This document shows positions 39,060-46,935 of a DNA stretch of 64,000 bases, piece after piece. Origin of the DNA: Holzapfeliella floricola DSM 23037 = JCM 16512 (lineage in GTDB: Bacteria; Bacillota; Bacilli; Lactobacillales; Lactobacillaceae); assembly GCF_001436605.1 (NCBI RefSeq), contig NZ_AYZL01000020.1:124001-188000 (forward strand), read 5' to 3'. Position 1 is the stretch's first letter. Each line of letters begins with the position of its first letter. Both the position numbers and the translations under genes were made by a program. Under the pieces are notes generated by a model. The model did not search any database, was not told where the DNA came from, and worked only from the letters and a program-made list of their open reading frames with translations.

Positions 39060-40316
39060 ATGTCATACTCAGAAAAAGTTCTACAAAATTTAAGTGACAA
39101 TAACTTAGAAGAAGCACAAAATAATTTGAAATATGCTTTCAAAGAAGATGATAGTGAAACTTTAAGCAGCTTAGCAGAAGAACTTTATGCTATGGGGTTT
39201 ACTGATCAAAGTCAACAAGTCTATCGATTTTTGATTAAGCAACATCCAAAAGAAGATATTTTCAAAGTGTTTTTGGGCGAGCTATTACTCAATGAAAACA
39301 AGGAAACAGAAGGCTTAAGTTATTTATATGATATATCAGAAGAATCAGATGCATATTTGCAAACACTTCTTGTTTTAGCCGATTATTATCAAACAGAAGG
39401 CGTGTTTGAAGCAGCGGAGCAAAAGTTGAAGGAAGCTTATCAAATTGATCCAGAAGAGCCTGTTATTATATTCGGATTGGCTGAATTGTACTATTCTATG
39501 GGACAGTTCCAACCGGCATCAGAATATTACAGTTTATTGCTTGATGGCGGTGAAAACTATATTGCCAACACCAATATTCAAAAACGTTTAGGTTTAGCAT
39601 TGGCTAAAATGGGTGATTATGAAGAAGCATTAAATGAGTTAAAAGACTTAAATGATTTGGAAAAAGATACTGAAATTAATTATCAGTTGGGGTTATTGTC
39701 ACTGCAAGTCAATGATGATAAACAAGCTGAATCTTATTTGATGACTGTTCTTGATGAAATGTCTGACTATATTAGTGCTTATGCACCATTAGCTATGGCA
39801 CAACAACACCTGGGCAAACACGAAGAAGCGCTTAATACAGCACAAGCTGGATTATCTTATACTGAATTCGACGAATCTTTATACCAAATTGCTGGAGAAT
39901 CGGCACTCTACCTTAAAAAGTATGATACAGCACAAAATATATTTGAAAAAGGATTGGCCGTCAATGAAGATAGTCAAGTTCTAAAAGCAGGTTTAAGTCA
40001 AACTTACCTAAGGCAAAAACGTTATCAAGCTGAAATTGATTTCTTAACTCAGTTAGATGAAGACCAACTAACACCGCAAATGAGTTGGGACTTAGCAAGA
40101 GCTTATCAGGAAACGGAACAATTCGAGCAAGCCAAATCACAATATCTACTGGCTTATCGTGCGTTTTCAACAGATACGGATTTCTTGAAGCAAATGCTTG
40201 ATTTTGCACAAGAATTAGCTGATCGAGAATTACAACTTTTATTAATGCAACAATATTTAAAAGTTAATCCTGACGACCTACAGATGCAAAACGATTTAGA
40301 CGATTTGCAAAATTGA
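39060..40316 (+). CDS. Tetratricopeptide repeat protein
   Basis: A 418-residue soluble protein built almost entirely of TPR units, for example GVFEAAEQKLKEAYQIDPEEP, GQFQPASEYYSLLLDGG, GDYEEALNELKDLND and KKYDTAQNIFEKGLAVNED. TPR arrays are protein-binding scaffolds. It follows hup in many lactobacilli and is annotated only as a TPR protein; no enzymatic motif is visible. AAAGGAGG lies 8 bases before the ATG. It ends at a strong terminator. Confidence 0.9.
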   Translation: MSYSEKVLQNLSDNNLEEAQNNLKYAFKEDDSETLSSLAEELYAMGFTDQSQQVYRFLIKQHPKEDIFKVFLGELLLNENKETEGLSYLYDISEESDAYLQTLLVLADYYQTEGVFEAAEQKLKEAYQIDPEEPVIIFGLAELYYSMGQFQPASEYYSLLLDGGENYIANTNIQKRLGLALAKMGDYEEALNELKDLNDLEKDTEINYQLGLLSLQVNDDKQAESYLMTVLDEMSDYISAYAPLAMAQQHLGKHEEALNTAQAGLSYTEFDESLYQIAGESALYLKKYDTAQNIFEKGLAVNEDSQVLKAGLSQTYLRQKRYQAEIDFLTQLDEDQLTPQMSWDLARAYQETEQFEQAKSQYLLAYRAFSTDTDFLKQMLDFAQELADRELQLLLMQQYLKVNPDDLQMQNDLDDLQN

Positions 40317-40321
40317 TAATC

Positions 40322-40356
40322 AAAAACTCCCTTTAACCTATAAAGGGAGTTTTTTG
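40322..40356 (+). terminator. Intrinsic terminator of the TPR gene
   Basis: AAAAACTCCCTTTA and complement around ACCTA, ending in T6. Confidence 0.92.
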
Positions 40357-40370
40357 TGTTTTAAAAGTCA

Positions 40371-40427
40371 TTGACAAAAAATAAGAAAATGATACTATTA
40401 ATATCTAAATGATAATTATTATCATTT
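40371..40427 (+). promoter_or_regulatory. Promoter and Zur/Fur-type operator of the AdcA-like gene
   Basis: TTGACA (40371-40376) and TACTAT (40393-40398), spacing 16. A perfect palindrome follows at 40407-40427: half-site AAATGATAAT, one central T, then the reverse complement. Such AATGATAAT-type inverted repeats are bound by Fur-family metalloregulators (Zur, Fur, PerR). Placement at the expected transcription start fits repression. Zur is favoured because the gene is a zinc-protein homologue. Confidence 0.75.
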
Positions 40428-40481
40428 GTTAAAAAATGTTGTCTTCGTGAAATAAAAAATAAGATTGGAAAGAGCGTATTA

Positions 40482-41954
40482 ATGAAGAAAATACACTTGT
40501 TAATTATTAGTTTAGTAGCTTTACTTGTTTTTGGAGCCTATTTGACTGAAAAAGAAAAAACTCATCGGTCACTTAACGTAGTTGCTACCAATTACGCTGT
40601 TTCTGAATTTGCTAAAAACATTGCTGGAGAAGAGGCAACTGTCACGCTAGTTTCAGAACAAGATCAAGCAAAGTCTAAACAAGCGGATGTTTTGATTTAT
40701 CAACACGAAAGTTCTGATGATTGGGTAATGAAAGTTCAAAAAGATTGGGATAATCAAGCACCTAAACTAGTTTCTGGCACAAAAGATACTGTATTACTAG
40801 CAGCTGCTCATGATGAGCACAATCATAGTCACAGCCATAGCCATGGAGATGAAGCTGCACATGTTCATGACTTAGATACTACAATTTATCTATCACCACA
40901 AAGAGCGATGACAGAAGTTACAAAAATTAAAGAACAGTTAATAGCTTATTATCCAGACAAAGCAGATGTATTTGAAAAGAATGCATCAAACTATCTGGAA
41001 CAGTTGCAACAATTGGATACAGATTATACTAATGCCTTTAATCAAGCACCACAAAAAAGCTTTGTCACACAAAACGATAGCTTTACTTACTTGGCACTTG
41101 ATTATGGATTGAAGCAAATTAAAGTAACAGATATTTATTCTAATGTTAAACCCTCAGCTAGTCGTTTAGCTGAACTCAAAACCTATGTTGCTGAAAATCA
41201 TATTCCTTATATTTATTTTGACCAACTAATAGATAATGACTTTAATCAAACATTATCGAGTGAAGCAAATGTGCAAGCTGCATTTTTAAATCCGTTAACA
41301 CAAGCTAGTTCTAAGGATTATTTGACATTGATGAAGGAAAATCTTTTAGCTTTACAAAAGACAACAGAAATAGCAGGGGATGCTTTTAAACCAGAACATG
41401 AAGAAGTACCAGTCCAAACTGTTGCGCAGGGTTACTTTAAAGATGACGCCGTAAAAGACAGAACCTTAAGTGATTATGCAGGTGACTTTCAATCTGTTTA
41501 TCCTTACTTACAAAATGATATGTTGGATCCTGTATTTGATTATAAATCTAAATTAAATCAAACGATGTCAGCTGCAGAATATAAAGACTATTATACAGTT
41601 GGTTACAAGACAGATGTTGATCATCTATTAATAACAGGTGATACAATGGCATTTAAAGTTGGTGACAATCGTTACCAATACCACTATCAATATGATGGGT
41701 ATCAAATTTTGAACTATAAAAAAGGAAATCGTGGTGTGCGTTTTATGTTCAAAACAGATGATCCAAATGCTGGTCGCTTTAAGTATGTTCAATTTAGTGA
41801 TCATGCTATTGCCCCTCAACAGGCTGAACATTTCCACATCTATTTTGGTGGTGAAAGCCAATCAAAGCTACTAGAAGAATTAGATAACTGGCCAACTTAC
41901 TATCATAGCGATTTATCAGGACTTGAAGTTGCTCAAGAAATGGTAGCTCATTAG
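40482..41954 (+). CDS. AdcA-like zinc-binding protein with ZinT domain; degenerate ZnuA-type site
   Basis: A 490-residue extracytoplasmic protein: one N-terminal membrane helix (about 4-20), a ZnuA/AdcA cluster A-I domain with a His-rich loop (HDEHNHSHSHSHGD), and a C-terminal ZinT domain (about 320-490). The helix lacks the lipobox Cys of AdcA lipoproteins. The four metal ligands of the A-I domain appear lost: the PHxWEP loop is missing, DPHVWL reads DTTIYL, TQHAAF reads TQNDSF, and FEEN reads FDQL. ZinT histidines are kept (SDHAIAPQQAEHFHIYF). A Zur/Fur-type operator precedes it. No permease or ATPase gene is adjacent. It may be a zinc chaperone or scavenger; the role is inferred. Confidence 0.85.
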   Translation: MKKIHLLIISLVALLVFGAYLTEKEKTHRSLNVVATNYAVSEFAKNIAGEEATVTLVSEQDQAKSKQADVLIYQHESSDDWVMKVQKDWDNQAPKLVSGTKDTVLLAAAHDEHNHSHSHSHGDEAAHVHDLDTTIYLSPQRAMTEVTKIKEQLIAYYPDKADVFEKNASNYLEQLQQLDTDYTNAFNQAPQKSFVTQNDSFTYLALDYGLKQIKVTDIYSNVKPSASRLAELKTYVAENHIPYIYFDQLIDNDFNQTLSSEANVQAAFLNPLTQASSKDYLTLMKENLLALQKTTEIAGDAFKPEHEEVPVQTVAQGYFKDDAVKDRTLSDYAGDFQSVYPYLQNDMLDPVFDYKSKLNQTMSAAEYKDYYTVGYKTDVDHLLITGDTMAFKVGDNRYQYHYQYDGYQILNYKKGNRGVRFMFKTDDPNAGRFKYVQFSDHAIAPQQAEHFHIYFGGESQSKLLEELDNWPTYYHSDLSGLEVAQEMVAH

Positions 41955-41961
41955 CCAAATT

Positions 41962-41995
41962 AAAAAGACTTAACAACTATTGGTAAGTCTTTTTT
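41962..41995 (+). terminator. Intrinsic terminator of the AdcA-like gene
   Basis: AAAAAGACTTA and complement, loop of about 11 bases, T6. Confidence 0.8.
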
Positions 41996-42055
41996 GTTAT
42001 CAAGATTTAGTTTTGATATGATGAACAGTAATTAACGATTAAAAATGGAGGATAT

Positions 42056-42262
42056 ATGGATAAAGTACTTGAAAATTTAATTGGAAAACATTGCTTAATT
42101 TCAACGTTGCAGATGACGTACGTAGGGGAATTAATAGCGGTTGAAAATGGTGTCTTAACAATACGATCTAACAAATTAGAACAATTTATTAATATTCAAT
42201 ATATTATTGGTGTTAATCAGACACCAACTAAATATCAAAAGAAAAAAGGATTTTTGTTATAA
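42056..42262 (+). CDS. Small beta-barrel-like protein, paralogue 1
   Basis: A 68-residue protein MDKVLENLIGKHCLISTLQM ... INIQYIIGVNQTPTKYQKKKGFLL, preceded by TGGAGGA. The alternating hydrophobic pattern and the ending FINIQYIIGV suggest a small five-stranded barrel (Sm/SH3-like), but no family was recognised. A paralogue with the same pattern is at 47314. The last codons (QKKKGFLL) are encoded inside the terminator stem, and the same 3' end is repeated at 46936. Confidence 0.7.
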   Translation: MDKVLENLIGKHCLISTLQMTYVGELIAVENGVLTIRSNKLEQFINIQYIIGVNQTPTKYQKKKGFLL

Positions 42263-42283
42263 AAATCCTTTTTTGTGTTTTAA
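42235..42283. repeat. 49-bp direct repeat, left copy, containing a terminator
   Basis: Matches 46936-46984 at 47 of 49 positions (mismatches at 42256 and 42258). It holds a hairpin AAAAAAGGATTTTT / AAAAATCCTTTTTT (42242-42274) and the last codons of the gene at 42056. Confidence 0.9.
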
Positions 42284-42293
42284 AATAGTTAAT

Positions 42294-42866
42294 TTAAACC
42301 TTTATTGCATCCCAGCTCATTTGCAGAACAGATTCTATATTAGAATCTGTTAATTCGACTTCTCCAGAAAAATACGTTTTTATTAATTGGACTACAGGAT
42401 AGTAAGTATAGACAGTCAACAAATATATACTGACATCTTTTAATAGATTTTGTTCTTTTCCTTTTTGGTAAAAAGAATCATGAAGTTGATATAGATCATC
42501 ATAATATTCTTGTGGTATTTTATTGTACAAGGGAGAGTTGTTGAATTGTTCAATAAATAAAAAAATATCAGGATTTTCAATAATATAGTTAATAAAATTA
42601 TTTAGTAATATTTTGAAAGACTCTTTAAATTCGGAGCTATTCTCAATACTATCAAATATCGATTTTGACATATTTTTTTTCAATTTAACATATAGCTTAA
42701 TTAACAAGTCTTCTTTACTTTCGAAGTAAACATAAATAGTGGATGATGAAATATTTGCTTTTTTAGCTATTTTTGAAACCGAGGTTTCAGATAATCCTTT
42801 GCTTGTCACAAGCTCCAATGTTGCATCGAATATGTTAGTTAGTTTGTTGTCATCTTTTCGTCTCAT
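42294..42866 (-). CDS. TetR/AcrR-family transcriptional regulator
   Basis: A 190-residue regulator. The N-terminal helix-turn-helix (about 8-55) reads LTNIFDATLELVTSKGLSET, SVSKIAKKANISSSTIYVYFESKEDL. The C-terminal ligand domain is helical and diverged. It is divergent from the Old Yellow Enzyme gene at 43058, the arrangement of NemR/NemA-type pairs in which a TetR protein senses electrophiles and represses the reductase. A candidate operator lies between them. Confidence 0.9.
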   Translation of the reverse strand: MRRKDDNKLTNIFDATLELVTSKGLSETSVSKIAKKANISSSTIYVYFESKEDLLIKLYVKLKKNMSKSIFDSIENSSEFKESFKILLNNFINYIIENPDIFLFIEQFNNSPLYNKIPQEYYDDLYQLHDSFYQKGKEQNLLKDVSIYLLTVYTYYPVVQLIKTYFSGEVELTDSNIESVLQMSWDAIKV

Positions 42867-42962
42867 GTCAGGTCACCTTTGTAGTTTTTAGATGAATAGA
42901 AAGTAGTCAATTGGATCATATTCAAATTTCTCCTTGTTTTATAGATTAACCATTTGCTATAA

Positions 42963-42980
42963 TAAACGAGCGTTCGATTA
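42963..42980. promoter_or_regulatory. Candidate TetR operator
   Basis: Inverted repeat TAAACGA-GCGT-TCGATTA (6 of 7 pairs) in the divergent promoter region between the TetR gene and the Old Yellow Enzyme gene. Confidence 0.5.
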
Positions 42981-43057
42981 AAGTCAATATTTTTCCCGGG
43001 ATAATTGGCTTTTTGAAAGCACTATATTAAATATTTACGGAAGAAAAGAGAAGAATA

Positions 43058-44173
43058 ATGTCTGATTTATTAAATAAAACAACTTTTACAAATGGAATTA
43101 ACTTAAAAAACAATATTATTATGGCACCAATGACAACTTGGTCTAGTAATGATGACCATACAGTATCAGATCAAGAGCTTACCTACTACAGCCACAGAAA
43201 CGATGGGCCTGGCATGATTATAACTGGTTGTACACACGTTCAGCTTAATGGTATCGGTTTTGAAAATGAATTTGCTGCTTATGATGATAAATTTATTCCT
43301 GGTTTAAAAAAATTAGCTGCTGCTATTAAAGAAAACGGTGCAAAAGCTGTTTTACAAATTAATCATGCAGGTAACAAAGCACTACCTCAGTTTATCGAAA
43401 ATGGTGAAGTTGTAAGTGCCAGCCCGGTTGAAACAGCAGCAACAATGTTTGTCGATTCTTTAACCCCCAAAGAATTATCTCAAAATGAGATTGAACAAGT
43501 AATTAAAAGCTTCGGAGAAACAACTAGAAGAGCAATAGAAGCTGGGTTTGATGGAATTGAAATTCACGGGGCACATAGTTTTCTTATTCAAAACTTCTTG
43601 TCACCATTTTTTAACAGACGTGATGATAAATGGGGCGGTAGTTTAGAAAAACGTTTGAGATTTCCAATTGAAGTAGTTAAAGAAATCAAGCGAGTTATAG
43701 AAAAATATGCTGAAAAAGATTTTATTCTTGGTTACCGTGTTTCGCCTGAAGAACCAATGGAAGGAGCATTAAGACTCAAAGATGTTTATGCACTTATTGA
43801 TGAGTTAATCAGTTTAGATGTAACCTACATTCACGCATCACTGCCAGATGCTTTAAATGCTCATCCAATTAACAATGATAGTACAACTTATTTAAAAGAA
43901 TTAAGTCAATATATAAATAACCGTGTAACTTTTATTGCAGCTGGTAATATTAAGTTCCCTAAAGATGCTGATAAAGTTATGGCATTTAATACTTTGCCTG
44001 CTATTGCGCACGCCTTTATTACCGATCCTTCATGGGTACAAAAATTTGAAAATGGCAATGCTGATATGATTGAGACTTCAATCATAAAAGACAATGTATC
44101 ATCACTAAAATTACCTGATAAATTATGGAACTTTATTCAAAACTCAGGAAACTGGTTTGACATTAAATCATAA
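43058..44173 (+). CDS. Old Yellow Enzyme family NADH:flavin oxidoreductase
   Basis: A 371-residue FMN-dependent TIM-barrel enzyme: IIMAPMTTWSSNDDHTVSDQ (FMN site), GAKAVLQINHAGNKALP, and FDGIEIHGAHSFLIQNFLSPFFNRRDDKWGGS with the conserved HGAH and R-x-D-x-(W/Y)GGS features. Such enzymes reduce alpha,beta-unsaturated carbonyls, nitroaromatics or other electrophiles. A divergent TetR-type gene probably controls it. The ATG follows GGAAGAAAAGAGAAG. It lies in the block between the 49-bp repeats. Confidence 0.92.
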   Translation: MSDLLNKTTFTNGINLKNNIIMAPMTTWSSNDDHTVSDQELTYYSHRNDGPGMIITGCTHVQLNGIGFENEFAAYDDKFIPGLKKLAAAIKENGAKAVLQINHAGNKALPQFIENGEVVSASPVETAATMFVDSLTPKELSQNEIEQVIKSFGETTRRAIEAGFDGIEIHGAHSFLIQNFLSPFFNRRDDKWGGSLEKRLRFPIEVVKEIKRVIEKYAEKDFILGYRVSPEEPMEGALRLKDVYALIDELISLDVTYIHASLPDALNAHPINNDSTTYLKELSQYINNRVTFIAAGNIKFPKDADKVMAFNTLPAIAHAFITDPSWVQKFENGNADMIETSIIKDNVSSLKLPDKLWNFIQNSGNWFDIKS

Positions 44174-44239
44174 AACTGACTTATCTTATTGAATAATTGA
44201 AAACAAGTCTGTTAATCATAGATTATTAATAGCATTTGT

Positions 44240-44377
44240 TTTGTTTTTATAGTATAGTAAATTGGTAATGATTTTGAAACGTGAACTGAGTATTATGTAT
44301 ATATAATCCTTGCTTTTGCTTATCAAATATTTGTTGCAAAAAAATCGCATATATTATATGCATCAGGAGGAAATTAT
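44240..44377 (+). promoter_or_regulatory. Promoter and long 5' leader of the cold-shock gene
   Basis: TATAGTATAGT at about 44249-44259 is a probable -10 region, leaving a leader of roughly 110 bases before the ATG. Long leaders are typical of csp mRNAs. Coordinates are approximate. Confidence 0.35.
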
Positions 44378-44575
44378 ATGAATAACGGTACAGTAAAATG
44401 GTTTAATGCAGATAAAGGTTTTGGTTTTATCACACAAGAAAATGGTGAAGATTTATTTGCTCATTTCTCAGCTATTCAATCTGATGGTTTCAAAACATTA
44501 GATGAAGGACAAGCCGTAACTTTTGATATTGAAGAAGGCCAACGCGGACTTCAAGCTGTTAATATTCGTAAATAA
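44378..44575 (+). CDS. Cold-shock protein (CspA family)
   Basis: A 65-residue single cold-shock domain: [19 protein letters not shown] (RNP1, KGFGFI) and DLFAHFSAI (RNP2-like, with aromatic residues). It is a nucleic-acid chaperone. ATG follows CAGGAGGA. It stands alone with its own leader and terminator within the accessory block. Confidence 0.96.
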   Translation: MNNGTVKWFNADKGFGFITQENGEDLFAHFSAIQSDGFKTLDEGQAVTFDIEEGQRGLQAVNIRK

Positions 44576-44581
44576 GGTAAC

Positions 44582-44622
44582 AAGCAAAAAAGGCTACAAT
44601 ATTGTGGCCTTTTTTGCTTGTC
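44582..44622 (+). terminator. Intrinsic terminator of the cold-shock gene
   Basis: Long stem CAAGCAAAAAAGGC ... GCCTTTTTTGCTTG with inner ACAATATTGT pairing. Confidence 0.9.
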
Positions 44623-44651
44623 TTAATTAATTCATAATGCGACAAATATCA

Positions 44652-45217
44652 CTAGGATTTATTTAGAAAATTGGTTATTGTCAGTACAATTAAACTGATT
44701 AAGATAGCATATAACATTGCAGGTGCATATATTGTCAGAGACAGTATTAAACCTGCGATTTTGATTATAAGATCTAATAAAACGGACTTACCATTTAAAT
44801 CATATAAAATTTTAAATTTGTTTGTTTTATTAGACCTGTTTAAAGAATAACTAATGGCCATATTACTAAAGGAAACTAATAATACAATGATGCCATACAT
44901 TACTTGTGCTATTGAATTATTGTAGTTTTGAGCTACTATACTCGTGGTATAGGGAAATAGTGAGGCAAAAAACATCATAAATAAAGAATAGATAATTGTT
45001 GAATTATTTATTCTTTTGATTTTATCCCAAGCATTATGGTGACTAAACCACATAAACCCTAACCAAAAAAAGATAGTGCATAGGCAAAATAATTAACTCG
45101 TAAGTTAAAAATACTTTCCCAAGTAATATGATCCGGTTTATCTAGTTCTAATACCAAGATAGTCATGATAATAGCTAAGACAGCGTCTGAAAATGCAGCT
45201 AATCTTTCTTTTTTCAT
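44652..45217 (-). pseudogene. TMEM175-family (DUF1211) potassium-channel-like protein, frameshifted
   Basis: The frame starts at 45217 with MKKERLAAFSDAVLAIIMTI (the ERLxAFSDA signature of DUF1211) behind AAAGGAAT. It runs to FAYALSFF and then hits a stop. The +1 frame continues immediately as WLGFMWFSHHNAWDKI... to 44652 with four more helices. The break is at a run of seven A (45065-45071; T on the coding strand): eight would restore one frame of about 188 residues. It is either a decayed gene, a phase-variable one, or a sequencing error. Confidence 0.85.
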
Positions 45218-45275
45218 TTTTATATTCCTTTCATATGGAAGGGTAATTTATTTTTTAGTAAAGAAGAATCCATTG

Positions 45276-45749
45276 TTAACTTTGATTATTGAGACTATCC
45301 AATCCAGTATATATAAATCCGGTTTTAACTTTTGCGTGATTCAGTTCAGCTAATTCATTAATGATTGGTTGAGATTCGCTGATTGGCGTAGACATACTAG
45401 TTGTGAACGGAATAATGGCTTTGCCATCAAAATCAAATTCATCGAATAAACTATGAATAATTAATGGTGGTTGCTGCCACCATGTCGGATAACCGATGTA
45501 AATTGTGTCGTATATATTGATATTTTTAATATTATGTTTAATTTTGGGATGAATCTGTTTGTTTAATTGTTCGCGAGCCATTTTAACAGTTAAGTCATAG
45601 TTTTTGGGATAGGGTTTTTCGGGTATAATTTCAATAACAGGTGCTTTTATTTTGTTACTTAATTTATTAGCAGCTGTTTTAGTTGTTCCAAAAACTGAAA
45701 AATAAAGAATCAGAGTTGAACTGCTAAATTTCTTATTATTGTGAATCAT
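45276..45749 (-). CDS. Flavodoxin-like protein
   Basis: A 157-residue flavodoxin-fold protein: TLILYFSVFGTTKTAANKLS (FMN phosphate loop), DTIYIGYPTWWQQPPLIIHSL and AIIPFTTSMSTPISESQPII. It resembles the YSxxGxT..GYPxWW class of small flavodoxins in lactic acid bacteria that serve as NAD(P)H-dependent electron carriers or reductases. AAGGAGG precedes the ATG at 12 bases. It lies between the broken channel gene and the HxlR regulator on the same strand. Confidence 0.88.
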   Translation of the reverse strand: MIHNNKKFSSSTLILYFSVFGTTKTAANKLSNKIKAPVIEIIPEKPYPKNYDLTVKMAREQLNKQIHPKIKHNIKNINIYDTIYIGYPTWWQQPPLIIHSLFDEFDFDGKAIIPFTTSMSTPISESQPIINELAELNHAKVKTGFIYTGLDSLNNQS

Positions 45750-45822
45750 GTCTTGGTAAATCCTCCTTGTGTTAATGAAATAAGTGTAAACCTTAGAGTT
45801 TACTTCAGTGCAAGTGAAAATG

Positions 45823-45876
45823 GTATAAAACTAAAAAACTGTTAGGAATTTTCCTAACAGTTTTTTAGTTTTATAC
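45823..45876. terminator. Exceptionally long perfect hairpin after the HxlR gene
   Basis: A 26-bp perfect inverted repeat (45823-45848 with 45851-45876) separated by only two bases. The core is ACTGTTAGGAA/TTCCTAACAGT followed by T- and A-runs on both sides. It overlaps the stop codon of the HxlR gene. Terminator function is likely; the length is unusual. Confidence 0.75.
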
Positions 45877-46179
45877 TTTATCTAAGTATTGGAGCCCCCA
45901 AGATTCCATAGCCATAATGATTGGTCGCATGCTATTACCAAGTTCGCTTAAACTATATTCAACATGCGGTGGCATTTCCGAAAAAACAGTACGATTTATC
46001 AGACCATCTTTTTCCATTTCACGTAAACTTTGGCTGAGCATTTTTGAGCTAACACCAGTTATTGAACGTTTTAAAACGCCAAATCTTTGGGGACCTTGCA
46101 GAATATCTCTAAGTATTAAAATTTTCCATTTGCTATCTATTAAATTTATCGTGGTATGTACCGGACAATGTGTTTGCAT
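45871..46179 (-). CDS. HxlR-family winged-helix regulator
   Basis: A 102-residue regulator: MQTHCPVHTTINLIDSKWKI, LILRDILQGPQRFGVLKRSI, SSKMLSQSLREMEKDGLI. An N-terminal Cys (C5) occupies the place of the redox-sensing Cys in YodB/HypR-type members. The start at 46179 follows AAAAAGGAG. It is divergent from the NADP-binding oxidoreductase at 46316, so it probably controls that gene and itself, perhaps in response to quinones or other electrophiles (inference from family). Confidence 0.92.
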   Translation of the reverse strand: MQTHCPVHTTINLIDSKWKILILRDILQGPQRFGVLKRSITGVSSKMLSQSLREMEKDGLINRTVFSEMPPHVEYSLSELGNSMRPIIMAMESWGLQYLDKV

Positions 46180-46231
46180 TTGAATTTCTCCTTTTTTATA
46201 ACTCAGGCATGACAACAATGGTGTCGTTTAG

Positions 46232-46245
46232 GTAACTAGTAACTA
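46232..46245. promoter_or_regulatory. Candidate HxlR operator
   Basis: Tandem GTAACTA-GTAACTA in the 136-bp space between the divergent HxlR and oxidoreductase genes. Confidence 0.4.
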
Positions 46246-46315
46246 AAAAGTGCCTAATTTTTTTCACCATATTTTGATGTTACTATGAATTTATCAAATA
46301 AGTAAGGAGAAATAA

Positions 46316-46912
46316 ATGATGTCAAAAATTATTACAGTTATTGGAAATGGTGCTGCTGGTAGTAGCATAGCAGGCAATTTAAGAAACTCAGGTTTTGAAG
46401 TAAAAGTAGGGGTAAGGTCACCTGAAAACTCAGTTAATACTATTTCTATTGAACAAGCTATTCAAGAAAGTGAAGAAATCATTATTTGGGCATTACCTTA
46501 TAATGCAGCTATTGATTTAATCGGTAAGTATGAAAATGATCTAAAAGATAAAATCATTATTGATATGATGAACCCATTAAAAGGCGATATGAGTGGTGTA
46601 GAAACATTTAACGGTAAGTCAGGTGCTCAACATTTACAAAGTCAACTACCAGAGAGTCATATTGTTCAAACTTTTAATCACGTTGATGCACCGGTATTAG
46701 AAAATCCAACAGGTGCTTTCCAATTTGTTGTAGGTAGTGATAAAGATTCTGTCAATCAAGTTGCTAACTTAGCTAAGCAGATGAAGTTCGATGTCGAAGT
46801 AATTTATGATCTTGATAGAACAAAAGAAACAGAAGCATTTGCATTTTTATGGATTTATTATTCAGCAGTTATTAATCAGAACTTCACAGCATTTTTAAAA
46901 TTACATAAGTAA
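46316..46912 (+). CDS. NADP-binding oxidoreductase (F420-dependent NADP reductase-like)
   Basis: A 198-residue Rossmann protein: ITVIGNGAAGSSIAGNLRNSGFEV (GxGxxG-type loop), VGVRSPEN, EEIIIWALPYNAA and IIIDMMNPLKGD, with KAFNH-like VQTFNHVDAP. It resembles the NADP-binding domain of F420H2:NADP oxidoreductases, which in lactic acid bacteria are annotated as NADPH-dependent reductases without F420. Substrate unknown. It is divergent from the HxlR regulator, with two adjacent ATGs behind AAGGAG. Confidence 0.88.
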   Translation: MMSKIITVIGNGAAGSSIAGNLRNSGFEVKVGVRSPENSVNTISIEQAIQESEEIIIWALPYNAAIDLIGKYENDLKDKIIIDMMNPLKGDMSGVETFNGKSGAQHLQSQLPESHIVQTFNHVDAPVLENPTGAFQFVVGSDKDSVNQVANLAKQMKFDVEVIYDLDRTKETEAFAFLWIYYSAVINQNFTAFLKLHK

Positions 46913-46935
46913 TATAAATACACTGTATATTAGAG

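Noticed and set aside
42284-46935. Integrative element with its own recombinase
   Set aside because: The 49-bp repeats suggest insertion, but no integrase or transposase gene lies between them, so a named mobile element is not called.
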